A stretch of DNA of 64,000 bases from assembly GCF_020447265.1 (NCBI RefSeq), contig NZ_JAJADR010000003.1:186001-250000 (forward strand), written 5' to 3'. A program made the position numbers and the translations under genes. Below, in pieces: positions 8,904 to 17,805 of this stretch. Position 1 is the first letter of the stretch, and each line of letters begins with the position of its first letter. This stretch comes from Hymenobacter lucidus (GTDB lineage Bacteria > Bacteroidota > Bacteroidia > Cytophagales > Hymenobacteraceae). Under the pieces are notes generated by a model. The model was not told where the DNA came from. It made no database searches and saw only the letters and a program-made list of their open reading frames with translations.

Positions 8904-10586
8904 ATGTTCATTTCTACACTTCCCGGCTTTTCCTTTCTGCGCGTAGCTGGCGTACTCGCGGGTCTGTGCCTGGGTACTACTGCCTTGGCCCAAACCGCCC
9001 CCACCTGGCTGAGTGCCCGCTCCCTGGGACCGGGCGCTACGCCCGGCGCTACTGCCGTGGATGCGGCCGGCAACATCTACCTGGCTGGTCAGTTTAGCGG
9101 CAGCATCAGCCTGGGCGGCACCACGCTCACCAGCACCGGTGACGCCGACGGCTACTTGGCTAAGCTTACACCGTCTGGTACCCTGGCCTGGATTCGCCAA
9201 CTGGGCTCGGCTGGCTACGAAACCGTGCAGGATGTGGCCGTGGATGCGGCCGGCAACGTCTATATAACGGGCGCGTTCAGGAACACCGTGGCCCTGGGCA
9301 ACAGTCTCTCCCTGATCAACAGCACGGCTGGGGCGGAGCGTAAAGCCTTTTTGGTGCGCTATTCTCCCGACGGCACTCCGCAATGGGCCCAGCAAAGCAC
9401 CATTCGCTCGGGGGCGGCTACCAACAACGGCTTCGGCTCGGGCCTGGGCCTCGATGCCGCGGGCAATGTCTACATGACCGGCCAATTTAGCCGCTCTCTG
9501 ACCATTGGCACCAGCTCCATCAGCATTCCCAACAACGCCGAGCGAGTAGGCATCTACTTGGCGCGCTTCACGGCCGCTACCGGCGCCTTGCAGTCCCTTA
9601 CGTCGTCCTTTTATTACGCTACTTCCAGCGGTTCCTTCTTCTACCCGAAACTCGCCGTAGCACCCGACGGAGCGGCCTACTTGGTGAGCATCTTTACGGA
9701 GTCGCCCATCTTCAGCGCCTCGCAGCAACTCTTCTCCATCGGAACATTTGATGTGCTGACGGCCCACTACAACGCCCAGGGCACCTTCGAATGGGTGCGG
9801 CAGTTGGGCGGTGCCGGGCAGGATATAGTCACCGACGCGGCCGTGGATGCGGCCGGCAACCTGTATGTCGCGGGCGGCTTCGAGGGCCTGGCCATGGTGG
9901 GCTCCCTTAACCTCTACAGCAAAGGCAGCATTGACGGGTTCCTGCTGAAATATTCGCCCCAGGGCACCCTGGACTGGGCTCAAACCAGCGCGGGCCCTGG
10001 TAGTGAGATTTGGAGTGGCGTAAGCGTAGATGCAGCCAATGCGCCTTACGTTGTGGGCAGTGCCGATAACGGCACCCAGATCGGCACCCAAACCGTTGCT
10101 ACGGCCGGGAGCGACGATGTAGTGGTGGCCGCTTATACGCCCCAGGGCACTGTACGCTGGGTAAAAACAGCGGGCGGCCCCGGCTCAGACTTTGGCCAGT
10201 ATCTCTTCTGCACTGCCCCGGACGAGTTGCAGGTACTGGGCCGCTTCCGCACTACCGCCGCCTTTGCCTCGCTTAGCCTAAGCACCACCGCAGCCGATGG
10301 CGACATCTTCTTGGCCCGCCTGGGCGCGGGTCCGCTCAGCACGCAGGCCGCCCGCCCCCAGGCGCTAGGGTTATATCCCAACCCGGCTACCGACCAGCTG
10401 CACCTGCCCGCCTTGCCCGCCGGCACCCGCGTGCAGCTCGTGGATGCCGTGGGCCGCGTAGCCCGCGAAGCTACCGTCTCGGCCGCGGCTCAGGTATCGG
10501 TGCGGGGCTTGCTGCCCGGCCTCTACACCCTGCGGGCTACCGATGCCAAGGGCCAGCAATTCGCTGGTAAAGTGGCAGTGGAATAA
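8904..10586 (+). CDS. Secreted SBBP-repeat beta-propeller protein with T9SS type A sorting domain (paralogue 2)
   Basis: 560 residues with signal peptide (FLRVAGVLAGLCLGTTALAQ) and the same repeat core as the gene before it (DAAGNIYLAGQFSGSISLGGTTLTSTGDADGYLAKL). The C-terminal sorting domain (LGLYPNPATDQLHLPALPAGTRVQLVDAVGRVAREA ... FAGKVAVE) is almost identical to that of paralogue 1, also at DNA level over much of its length, suggesting recent duplication or gene conversion. Expected at the cell surface via T9SS. Confidence 0.9.
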   Translation: MFISTLPGFSFLRVAGVLAGLCLGTTALAQTAPTWLSARSLGPGATPGATAVDAAGNIYLAGQFSGSISLGGTTLTSTGDADGYLAKLTPSGTLAWIRQLGSAGYETVQDVAVDAAGNVYITGAFRNTVALGNSLSLINSTAGAERKAFLVRYSPDGTPQWAQQSTIRSGAATNNGFGSGLGLDAAGNVYMTGQFSRSLTIGTSSISIPNNAERVGIYLARFTAATGALQSLTSSFYYATSSGSFFYPKLAVAPDGAAYLVSIFTESPIFSASQQLFSIGTFDVLTAHYNAQGTFEWVRQLGGAGQDIVTDAAVDAAGNLYVAGGFEGLAMVGSLNLYSKGSIDGFLLKYSPQGTLDWAQTSAGPGSEIWSGVSVDAANAPYVVGSADNGTQIGTQTVATAGSDDVVVAAYTPQGTVRWVKTAGGPGSDFGQYLFCTAPDELQVLGRFRTTAAFASLSLSTTAADGDIFLARLGAGPLSTQAARPQALGLYPNPATDQLHLPALPAGTRVQLVDAVGRVAREATVSAAAQVSVRGLLPGLYTLRATDAKGQQFAGKVAVE

Positions 10587-10605
10587 CCTCAGCAGCCGTC
10601 CGCGT

Positions 10606-10627
10606 GTAGAGATGCATAGTTGCGTCT
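10606..10627. repeat. Short palindrome of the GTAGAGAnGC...GCGTCTC type
   Basis: GAGATGCA / TGCGTCTC form an imperfect palindrome just after the stop codon of the second paralogue. Similar short palindromes are dispersed in many bacterial genomes. It may act as a transcription end. The rest of 10587-10798 shows nothing further. Confidence 0.35.
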
Positions 10628-10798
10628 CAATCGTTGCTGACGTTGCCTGCATCAAATCCGGCAGCTGCCCGGCTGTGCCGGGTTACGACTAACTACGCCT
10701 GAGCAACCCGGCCACGAATCTGCCGGCACTACCAGAACCGGCCCCACCGGCCTTTGCCAGGGTAGCAGGTAGCGGGTAGCGGGCGCACCAGCGGCTTG

Positions 10799-11158
10799 CT
10801 ACCCCGGGCCTGGGCTATCGGCATCCAGGCGCTGCTGATGCTGCATGCCCCATGTCTTCAACACCTCAATCACGGGGTCGAGCGTGCGGGCGTAGGGCAA
10901 GACGTGGTACTCTACAATTACGGGCGGACCTGGGTGTACCGTACGGGCAATCAGCTGATGGGCTTCCAGATCCTTGAGCTCCTTAGCCAGCACTTTGGTG
11001 GAGATGCCCGGCACGCTCCGCTCCAGCGCGCGAAAATGCCGGGTACCCGAATTAAGGGCCACAATGATCTGAAGCTTCCACTTACCGTTGACCACCAGCA
11101 GGGCGTGGCGCAGGCCCTGTATCGTGAGGGCGCATTGCGAAGGGTCGTGTTTGGTCAT
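10799..11158 (-). CDS. HxlR-family winged-helix transcriptional regulator
   Basis: 119 residues from ATG 11158 (MTKHDPSQCALTIQGLRHALLVVNGKWKLQIIVALNSG). The pattern of HxlR regulators is complete: GKWKLQII in helix 1, RHFRALERSVPGISTKVLAKELKDLE as recognition helix region, and the wing LIARTVHPGPPVIVEYHVLPYARTLDPVIEVLKTWG. HxlR proteins are dimeric and often sense quinones, aldehydes or disulfide stress. The gene is divergent from an azoreductase gene, and the shared gap has two near-identical palindromes (11195-11216, 11267-11287), so it most likely controls that pair. The frame is open to 11185 through an alternative start. Confidence 0.88.
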   Translation of the reverse strand: MTKHDPSQCALTIQGLRHALLVVNGKWKLQIIVALNSGTRHFRALERSVPGISTKVLAKELKDLEAHQLIARTVHPGPPVIVEYHVLPYARTLDPVIEVLKTWGMQHQQRLDADSPGPG

Positions 11159-11194
11159 GGCAATGGAGGAAAGGCAATTCAACAAGGGGAAAAG

Positions 11195-11216
11195 CTGATT
11201 ACCTGCCGGTAATCAG
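11195..11216. promoter_or_regulatory. Candidate HxlR operator 1 (perfect palindrome)
   Basis: CTGATTACC-N4-GGTAATCAG, a perfect 9-bp inverted repeat, lies 37 bp upstream of the HxlR start codon in the divergent hxlR/azoR gap. A second imperfect copy lies 50 bp further on. Confidence 0.65.
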
Positions 11217-11266
11217 GCTACCACCACGTAATCTGAAGTCGGGGCAAGGTACGAACAAACGGCTAG

Positions 11267-11287
11267 CTGATTACTTGAGGTAACCAG
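11267..11287. promoter_or_regulatory. Candidate HxlR operator 2 (imperfect palindrome)
   Basis: CTGATTACTTGAGGTAACCAG shares CTGATTAC and GGTAA.CAG with operator 1 and is itself a near palindrome. It lies about 105 bp upstream of the azoreductase start. Confidence 0.55.
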
Positions 11288-11391
11288 AGTACCAGGCAAC
11301 CGGCCGCGCTACTCCGTGGGCGGGCAGCTTCCCGGGCCGGTGGGCCCACGGGAGCTGGTCCGCAGTTCATCACCTTCCTTCCCCCTTTTGT

Positions 11392-11988
11392 ATGCAGATT
11401 CTGCAAATCATTTCCAGCGCCCAGGGCGCCAACTCCTTCAGCACCCGCCTCAGCCAGGGTATTATCGACAAGCTCCTGGCCGCGGAGCCCGACAGCCACG
11501 TCGTGGTGCGCAACGTGGCCACTGAGCCGTTTCCCCACCTCGAAGAAGCGCACCTGCAGGCCTACTTCGCCCCCGCCGAAGGCCGCTCGCCCGAGCAGCA
11601 GCAAGCCGTGCAGCACTCCGATGAAGCCATTGCCCAGGTGCTGGCCGCCGACGTGCTCGTCATCGGGGTGCCGTTCTACAATTTCGGCATTCCCTCCTCG
11701 CTCAAGTCGTGGCTCGACCACCTCACTCGGGCGGGCATCACCTTTCGCTATACCCCCACCGGCCCCGAGGGACTGATAACGGGCAAAAAGGTGTATTTGG
11801 CCGTGGCCAGCGGCGGCATCTACTCCGAAGGCCCCATGCAGGCCTACGATTTCGCCACGCCCTACCTGCGCGTGTTCCTACAGTTCCTGGGCATGACCGA
11901 CGTGACCGTGGCCCGGGCCGAAGGCGTCAAACTACCCGACTTCCAGGCTACCGCCCTGCAAAAGGGCATCGACAGCGTGCTGGTTTAA
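11392..11988 (+). CDS. azoR: FMN-dependent NADH-azoreductase
   Basis: 198 residues of the AzoR flavodoxin-like fold: N-terminal phosphate-binding stretch MQILQIISSAQGANSFSTRLSQ, the FMN-contact motif PFYNFGIPSSLKSWLDHLTRAGITFRYTPTGPEGL, and ASGGIYSEGPMQAYDFATPYLRVFLQFLGMTDV. The enzyme reduces azo compounds and quinones with NADH in the cytoplasm. Its divergent HxlR neighbour and the shared palindromes point to induction by electrophilic or quinone stress. A strong terminator hairpin follows at 12015-12047. Confidence 0.92.
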   Translation: MQILQIISSAQGANSFSTRLSQGIIDKLLAAEPDSHVVVRNVATEPFPHLEEAHLQAYFAPAEGRSPEQQQAVQHSDEAIAQVLAADVLVIGVPFYNFGIPSSLKSWLDHLTRAGITFRYTPTGPEGLITGKKVYLAVASGGIYSEGPMQAYDFATPYLRVFLQFLGMTDVTVARAEGVKLPDFQATALQKGIDSVLV

Positions 11989-12014
11989 GCATTGTTGCCC
12001 TGCCTATCTACGCC

Positions 12015-12047
12015 AACGGCCGCCCCGGAATCCGGGGCGGCCGTTTT
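12015..12047 (+). terminator. Rho-independent terminator after azoR
   Basis: AACGGCCGCCCCGG-N3-CCGGGGCGGCCGTT is a perfect 14-bp stem with a 3-nt loop followed by TT, 26 bp after the azoR stop. Confidence 0.8.
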
Positions 12048-12172
12048 GGTATTTCCGCCGGATGCGGCGTTCCTTCTGGGTAAAGGGTGCCTATTCATTG
12101 CCTATACGGACGCTATACGGAGCAACCTTACGGCGCATACCGCCGGAAATTGCACAAAACGAAGGCCACTAC

Positions 12173-12739
12173 TTATAAGGTCCGGGTTTCCGTGGTTGGG
12201 TTACCGGGCCTGTCGGTTGCCCGGATGGTTATTTTATCGCCTTCCAGGCTGGTATTGGCTTTCTTGGCCGTGTACACCCAATCAACGGCATTGGGCTGCT
12301 GTACGGCGGGGCCTTCTTCTACCAGACTGCCGTCGCCATTCTCAATACGCACTGCAACGGCCGCCACCTTGAAGTTATCGGTCACACGGGCCCGGATAGT
12401 ATCGCCCACTTTGCCGGCGTACTCGCGCAGGTCTATTTCGCGAATGTCGGGAGCCTGCAGGAAGTCGGCGACGGCAATGGCATAGGCGCTGTTGTTGCTC
12501 TCATCACGGGCTGCCTCGTACTCAGCTTTGCCGGTGGGGGTAGCAATCTGCGCTTTGGCGTAAAGAGCCGCTTCCTGAAACCGCTGCTGGTGGGCGAGCT
12601 GCTTGGCTGAAGGCTCCCGCTCGGTTTCGCGTGGAGCCGTCGAAACGATGGTTTTGCCACCAGCCTGCCTGAATACCAGCGTGCCGCCCAGCGTACCGCT
12701 TAGGCCCTGGGTGATAATGTTATTGTTTACTCGTGCCAT
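12173..12739 (-). CDS. Hypothetical protein (MARVNNNIITQGLSGTLG type)
   Basis: 188 residues with no signal peptide or membrane segment. The N-terminus (MARVNNNIITQGLSGTLGGTLVFRQAGGKTIVSTAPRE) is glycine and threonine rich. A charged helical stretch follows (REPSAKQLAHQQRFQEAALYAKAQIATPTGKAEYEAARD), and the C-terminus contains an Ig-like segment (GDTIRARVTDNFKVAAVAVRIENGDGSLVEEG). I recognise the N-terminal pattern as recurring in Bacteroidota hypothetical proteins, but no function is known to me. It stands alone, with 169 bp of featureless DNA on its downstream side. Confidence 0.7.
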   Translation of the reverse strand: MARVNNNIITQGLSGTLGGTLVFRQAGGKTIVSTAPRETEREPSAKQLAHQQRFQEAALYAKAQIATPTGKAEYEAARDESNNSAYAIAVADFLQAPDIREIDLREYAGKVGDTIRARVTDNFKVAAVAVRIENGDGSLVEEGPAVQQPNAVDWVYTAKKANTSLEGDKITIRATDRPGNPTTETRTL

Positions 12740-12908
12740 AATAACAGGAATGATAAAGGGGTTAGAAATATATTAAACTCCTTCAAAGCTAACCGCTTAA
12801 CCAGACCTTTTACCATCCCAAAGCTCAGCGTTACACCCTCTCCTGTATGCCCGGTACCTACACTCCGAATACCGGTACTAAAGCCGAGCGTCGGCGTGTT
12901 GCCGCCCC

Positions 12909-13694
12909 CTACTTCGCCTTCGCAAACACCGTCCCGTCAAACATGTACCGGATGCGCTTGTCGGTTACCTTGCCGTTGGCCCACACCACCGGAATGGTGA
13001 GTTCCCGCGTGCGGGCGTCGTAGCCGATCAGGCGCACGGGCCGGTCGGGCCGGTCGACCACCGAGAAGAAGTCGAACTCAAAGCCCAGCGTGTTGCGCAG
13101 CCCCGAGGCAGTCCGGATCAGCTTGGCGTCAGTATTGAGCTGGCCGTTCTCAATGGTCAGGGCCTTGACGTGCTGGTAGGAGAGGCTGGTGGAGTAGGTA
13201 GCTTGCCCGTAGGCCAGGTAACAGGTCTGGGTGCCGCGCTGCACGGCGAAGATGTCGAAGTAGGAATGGCCCGCGTCGGGGTTGTCGTCGGGCTTCGGGA
13301 TAATCAGCCGCCGGGAAGCCACCTTGGAGCCGGCCCGGAACTGAACCACGTTTTCGAAATAGTGCATGGTGCCGCCCTCCTGCGTGTCCCAGGAATAGAT
13401 GCGCAGGCGCCCGTCGGCCGCGGTGCTGATGCCGATATGCTCCCGCTGCAAAGCCGTAAAGGCGTAGCTCAGCGTAGCGGGCTCGGTGGCAGTGTAGTGC
13501 AGCAGGTGCTCGCGCAGCCGCTCCCCGGCCCGGGCCAGCGAGTCGATGGCGCTAAGACGGGCGTCGCCGTCGTATTCGGCCCAGTACGTAACGCGTCGCG
13601 CGTCGCGCACCAGTTCCTGCTCAATGGCCTGCGGGGTTTTGGCGTAGAGGACGGGGGCCAGCAGAACCAGCGCGAAACAGAGCAGACTTCTCAT
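12909..13694 (-). CDS. Secreted hypothetical protein
   Basis: 261 residues from ATG 13694 (MRSLLCFALVLLAPVLYAKTPQ), a clean signal peptide; the upstream extension to 13826 is rejected. The mature protein contains a helical N-terminal part (QAIEQELVRDARRVTYWAEYDGDARLSAIDSLARAGERLREHLL) and a beta-rich C-terminal part (FDIFAVQRGTQTCYLAYGQATYSTSLSYQHVKALTIENGQL). No family or active site is recognised. It is likely periplasmic. Confidence 0.75.
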   Translation of the reverse strand: MRSLLCFALVLLAPVLYAKTPQAIEQELVRDARRVTYWAEYDGDARLSAIDSLARAGERLREHLLHYTATEPATLSYAFTALQREHIGISTAADGRLRIYSWDTQEGGTMHYFENVVQFRAGSKVASRRLIIPKPDDNPDAGHSYFDIFAVQRGTQTCYLAYGQATYSTSLSYQHVKALTIENGQLNTDAKLIRTASGLRNTLGFEFDFFSVVDRPDRPVRLIGYDARTRELTIPVVWANGKVTDKRIRYMFDGTVFAKAK

Positions 13695-13803
13695 CAAGAC
13701 AAGGGGAAAAGGACGGATAAAGCGGGTGGTGCCCCCCGGCACAAGTCCCGGTAAGACGGCGCGAAAGTCGGCAATTCGAGCCAGGAAGCAAGGCCGGCAC
13801 CCA

Positions 13804-14476
13804 TCAGCCCCGCCCCGGCTCAGCACCTACCCTTGCCGGAGCCGTCGGCAGTACCGCCGTTGCGTAGGGCGCCACCACTTGCCAGCCCAGGCGCTGATAG
13901 AGCGCCCGGCCGGCCTCGGTAGCCACAAGCAGGCGCTCCGACGCTCCGGCGGCTTCGGCCAGGGCATCCAGCCGGCCCATCACAATGGTGCCCAGCCCCC
14001 GGCGGCGGTAGGCCTGCATCGTTTCGATCCGGTCAAAAACGGCGCATCCCTGGTGCAGCACCACCCGCCCCGTTGCCGCCGGCTGCCCCGTCGCCACATC
14101 GAGCAGGTGCAGCACCTGGGCCCCGTGCTCGGTGGTGTGCGCTACCGCATACCCGGCGGGCAGCGGGCCGGGCGAGCTTAGAGGGCCGGGGCCATACATC
14201 AGGAACCGGGGCTCCTCTACCTGCCAGGCTGCCGGCAGCACCTGCCGCAACGTAGCCGGCGCTACGGCAGCTTTCAGATAGATGCCGGGCTCCCGGATGT
14301 GGGCGGCGCAGGCTTGCAGGGCTTCTCCCGCGTCCACGAACACATAGCGCCGCACCTGCCCGGGCCAGCCCACCTCTACTACCAGGCCCCCCCGCGTGGC
14401 GCTGGGGCAGCGGCAGGCCGCGGGCCAGGCTCCAGCCCGTGAGCCAGCGCTCCAGAAGACTCAAATCAAGGTGCAT
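13804..14476 (-). pseudogene. GNAT-family N-acetyltransferase, frameshifted
   Basis: A plausible start lies at ATG 14476 (MHLDLSLLERWLTGWSLARGLPLPQRHA). After about 28 codons the frame changes at a run of seven C (14387-14393, G on the coding strand). Removing one base restores a continuous frame reading AGGLVVEVGWPGQVRRYVFVDAG through to the stop at 13804. The downstream frame carries the GNAT core: LHLLDVATGQPAATGRVVL, then FDRIETMQAYRRRGLGTIVMGRLDALAEAAGASERLLVATEAGRALYQRLGWQ, with RRRGLG as the acetyl-CoA loop. Either the gene is disrupted or the homopolymer length is a sequencing error. A downstream GTG at 14373 could give a shortened product. Confidence 0.7.
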
Positions 14477-14663
14477 GGTATAGGCAAAAGCGCGGGCCAG
14501 CCCTGGGTCAGCGCCGGGCTACGGCGCGAAAGTCGGCAATTCGCGCCGGGAAGCAAGGTAGCCGTCGGATGCTGGCCGCTCGGGCCGGCTTTCGGGGGCA
14601 GCACCCGCGCCGTATCTTCGAACCCTATTGTTCTCTTTTTCTACTATTATCATTCTACGTCGC

Positions 14664-16298
14664 ATGCGGTTTTCTACTCGTTCTATCCTGACCGGTGCCG
14701 CCGGTATTCTCTGTAGCCTGGCCCTGAGCGCCGGGGCCCGGGCCCAAACAACGCCCCCGGCCTGGCTGAGTGCCCGCTCTATCGGGAACAGTCAGTTTTC
14801 CAGCGCCTACCCGGCCCCCGTGGTCGACAAAGACGGGAATACCTACCGCGCGGGTACCTTCAGCGCGGCCGTTACCATTGCCGGCAGCCAATATGCCTGC
14901 CTGGGCAGCAGCGACGCCTACGTGGTCAAGCTGGATGCGGCTGGCAACCAGCTCTGGCTGCGCCTGTTCAGCACCTCCGCCTATGAGTTTGCCTCGGGCC
15001 TGGCCCTCGATAAAGCAGGCAATGTCTACGTGAACCTGGCCGTAACCAACCGGACAGCCCTGGGCAACAACGTCACCCTCGACGGGGGCTCTTATGTTGT
15101 GCGCTTTTCGCCCCTGGGTGAGCCGGCCTGGGCCCAAAAGACCGGCCCCACCACTATTGCCGTCGACGACCAGGACCACGTGTACCTGACCAGCACCTTC
15201 CAGAACACGTATTCGTTGGGCGGTACTACCCTGCAGAACCCGGGCACCGGCCTCCATGCCCAATACCTGGGCCGGCTCTCGGCTACTACCGGCGCCGTGC
15301 AGCTGCTCCAGCTGGTAGGGCATTACCCACCGCCCGGACCGGCGCGCTTCAACTATTACTCGCCGATGATAGCCGTAGCCCCCGCCGGCAACGTGTTTCT
15401 GCTCAACCGCTTCGAGGAGCGCATCATCGTACATGCCGATACGTTCACGACCCGGGGCTTTGGCGACGTGCTCATTACCCGCTATACCAGCCAGGGGGGC
15501 TACGAATGGGTCCGGCAGTACGGGGGCGCAGGCCGTGATTACCTGGAACAGGCCGTGGCCGATGCCAGTGGCAACCTTTACCTGACCGGCAGCTTCGACC
15601 AGACTGCCACCTTCGGGACCCTCACTGCCACCACTACCGGGGCCTACGATGCCTACCTGGTGAAGTACTCCACCGAGGGTGCCGCGCAGTGGGTGCAAAC
15701 CGGCGGCGGCCCCTCCAGCGACTACTGGAACGCCCTGACCCTGGATGCGGCGGGCAACCCGTACGTGGCCGGCACCTTTTTTAACCAGGCCAAGGTGGGC
15801 ACTGCGGCTCTGGTCGGCGCCGGAAGCAACGACATTATGGTGGCCGCCTACACCGCGGCCGGGCAGCTGCGCTGGGTGCAGCAGGCCGGCGGCCCCGCCA
15901 ACGACGCCAGCTACGGCCTGGGCATCGATGCGGCCGGCATAGTGTACCTCTACGGCGATACGCCAGCCGCCTGCTCGTTTGGCGCGGCTACCGTCACGGC
16001 CGCGTCCCGCGTCGAAAACTATCTGGCCCGCCTAGCCTCTACGCCCCTGGCCACCAAGGATGCCCGGCCCCAGGCCCTGGGCCTCTACCCCAACCCCGCC
16101 ACCGACCGAGTGCAGCTGCCCGCCTTGCCCACCGGCACCCGCGTGCAGCTCGTGGATGCGCTGGGCCGCGTAGCCCGCGAAGCAGTGGTATCGGCGGCCG
16201 GCCAGGTATCGGTGCGCGGCCTGGTGCCCGGCCTCTATACCCTGCGCGCCACCACCACCCAGGGCCAGGCCCTGACCGGCCGGCTGGTGGTGGAGTAA
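14664..16298 (+). CDS. Secreted SBBP-repeat beta-propeller protein with T9SS type A sorting domain (paralogue 3)
   Basis: 544 residues from ATG 14664 (MRFSTRSILTGAAGILCSLALSAGARAQ), a better signal peptide than the start at 14628. It has the same repeat architecture as the genes at 7069 and 8904, with more divergent blades (DKDGNTYRAGTFSAAVTIAGSQYACLGSSDAYVVKLDAAGNQLW). The sorting domain LGLYPNPATDRVQLPALPTGTRVQLVDALGRVAREAVVSAAGQVSVRGL ends LTGRLVVE. A near-consensus -7 element TATCTTCG lies near 14611. Surface-exposed; function unknown. Confidence 0.9.
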   Translation: MRFSTRSILTGAAGILCSLALSAGARAQTTPPAWLSARSIGNSQFSSAYPAPVVDKDGNTYRAGTFSAAVTIAGSQYACLGSSDAYVVKLDAAGNQLWLRLFSTSAYEFASGLALDKAGNVYVNLAVTNRTALGNNVTLDGGSYVVRFSPLGEPAWAQKTGPTTIAVDDQDHVYLTSTFQNTYSLGGTTLQNPGTGLHAQYLGRLSATTGAVQLLQLVGHYPPPGPARFNYYSPMIAVAPAGNVFLLNRFEERIIVHADTFTTRGFGDVLITRYTSQGGYEWVRQYGGAGRDYLEQAVADASGNLYLTGSFDQTATFGTLTATTTGAYDAYLVKYSTEGAAQWVQTGGGPSSDYWNALTLDAAGNPYVAGTFFNQAKVGTAALVGAGSNDIMVAAYTAAGQLRWVQQAGGPANDASYGLGIDAAGIVYLYGDTPAACSFGAATVTAASRVENYLARLASTPLATKDARPQALGLYPNPATDRVQLPALPTGTRVQLVDALGRVAREAVVSAAGQVSVRGLVPGLYTLRATTTQGQALTGRLVVE

Positions 16299-16397
16299 GC
16301 CCCATTGCCCGGGGCCCGGCCGCCCAGCTGGTCCCGGGCCATTACCGACGCGTTTGCCGTACCTTACCCGTCGGCTCTGATGCCGCGTACCTAATCT

Positions 16398-17603
16398 ATG
16401 GCCTCTCCTACTCCCTCGCTGCCCGCTGCCAACGCCCTGGAAGCTGAATTACAGGCCATACGTGAGGAAAACACCCGGCTGCGGGAAGCCGCCGCCCGGC
16501 AGCAGGCCAGCGACAAACGGTACCAGCTCAGCCAGGCCCGCTTCCGCACGGTGTTTGAGAACTCGCCGCTGGGCCACAAAATCATTGCCCCCGACCTGAC
16601 CATTCTGCAGGCCAACCCGGCCCTGGCCGCCATGCTGGCCCTGAACGGCCCGGAGGATCTGGTAGGCAAGCGGATTCTGGAGTTTGCCCACCCCGACCAC
16701 AACGCCGACTGGCACGAGCTCCAGAACCAGCTCTGGGCCCACAAGCTGCAGAACTTCTCGCTCGAAACCTGCCTGCGCCGGCCCGACGGCTCCTCGTTCT
16801 GGTGCCAGGTAACGGCCGTGCTCTTCCCCGATGACGCGGGCGAGATGGGCTACACCACTCTGGAGGATATCAGCGACCGGAAGAAGCTGGAGCTGTCCCA
16901 CAAGCGGCTCTACGAGGCCCAGGAAACAATTCTGCACCTCATAGCCCACGACCTGCGCAACCCCGTGGCCCACATCCAGATGGTGGTAGACCTGCTCCGG
17001 CGCGACGAGGACCTGCTGGCCCGGTCTTCGGCCAGCAACCCCGAGGGCACTTTGCATTTTCTCAACCTCATCGAGCACTCCTGTGACCAGGCCCACGCTC
17101 TGCTCAACGACGTGCTTTACCTGGGCCAGCTCGAAGCCAGCCGCCTCGAAAAGCACCACACCAACCTCAATGCCTTTCTGGACGAGCGGCTGGCGACCTT
17201 CCGCCTGGCCGCTCAGGAGCGCGGCATCGACCTGGTGCTCACGCTGCCCCCGCAGGTGGAGCACGCCAACATTCACCCCGAGAAGTTTGGCCGCATCCTC
17301 GACAACCTGCTCAGCAACGCACTGAAGTTTACGCCCGCCGGCGGCCGGGTATCGGTGCGGCTGGAAAAGCACGAGGGCCACATCCGCCTGCTGGTTCACG
17401 ATACGGGCCTGGGCATTCCCGAAGACCTGCAGCCCCACGTCTTCGATAAGTTCAGCTCGGCCAAACGCCCGGGCCTCTACGGCGACACCACCACCGGCCT
17501 GGGTCTGTTCATCACCAAGCAGATTGTGGAGATGCACCAAGGCAGCATCTGGCTGGAAAGTCGCGAAAACCAGGGCACTACCTTTTTCATTGATCTGAGC
17601 TAG
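16398..17603 (+). CDS. PAS-domain sensor histidine kinase
   Basis: 401 residues, with no transmembrane helix, so probably cytoplasmic. Order: an N-terminal coiled coil (ALEAELQAIREENTRLREAAARQQ), a PAS domain (about 45-165, RFRTVFENSPLGHKIIAPDLTILQANPALAAMLAL), and a HisKA H-box (LHLIAHDLRNPVAHIQMVVDLL) whose His accepts phosphate. The HATPase core follows, with N-box DNLLSNALKFTPAGG, G1 DTGLGIP, F-box FDKFSSAKRPG and G2 TTGLGLFITKQIV. All catalytic boxes look intact. No response regulator is adjacent, so its partner is encoded elsewhere. Confidence 0.92.
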   Translation: MASPTPSLPAANALEAELQAIREENTRLREAAARQQASDKRYQLSQARFRTVFENSPLGHKIIAPDLTILQANPALAAMLALNGPEDLVGKRILEFAHPDHNADWHELQNQLWAHKLQNFSLETCLRRPDGSSFWCQVTAVLFPDDAGEMGYTTLEDISDRKKLELSHKRLYEAQETILHLIAHDLRNPVAHIQMVVDLLRRDEDLLARSSASNPEGTLHFLNLIEHSCDQAHALLNDVLYLGQLEASRLEKHHTNLNAFLDERLATFRLAAQERGIDLVLTLPPQVEHANIHPEKFGRILDNLLSNALKFTPAGGRVSVRLEKHEGHIRLLVHDTGLGIPEDLQPHVFDKFSSAKRPGLYGDTTTGLGLFITKQIVEMHQGSIWLESRENQGTTFFIDLS

Positions 17604-17653
17604 GTGCTATAGAGTTGTGCTACAGTGGCTGCCAGGCCGGTGCCCGGCAGCCG

Positions 17654-17681
17654 AAAGCCCCGCTGAAGCGGGGCTTTTTTT
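17654..17681 (+). terminator. Rho-independent terminator after the histidine kinase
   Basis: GCCCCGC-TGAA-GCGGGGC stem with preceding AAA and a run of seven T, about 50 bp after the kinase stop. Confidence 0.9.
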
Positions 17682-17805
17682 ATGTATCCGGACCAATACT
17701 GCGCCCCGGCCGCCGGCGTCTATCTACGGACGGTCATTCATTTGTTTCCAGCTATATAATCCCTTTACCTTTACCGGGATTTGCTCTGCTCACTCTCCCT
17801 CTATT

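Noticed and set aside
8889..10091. 400-codon antisense frame within the second T9SS paralogue, with similar ones in the other paralogues.
   Set aside because: They arise from repeated propeller codons in high-GC DNA and recur in the same register in each paralogue without a conserved protein pattern.
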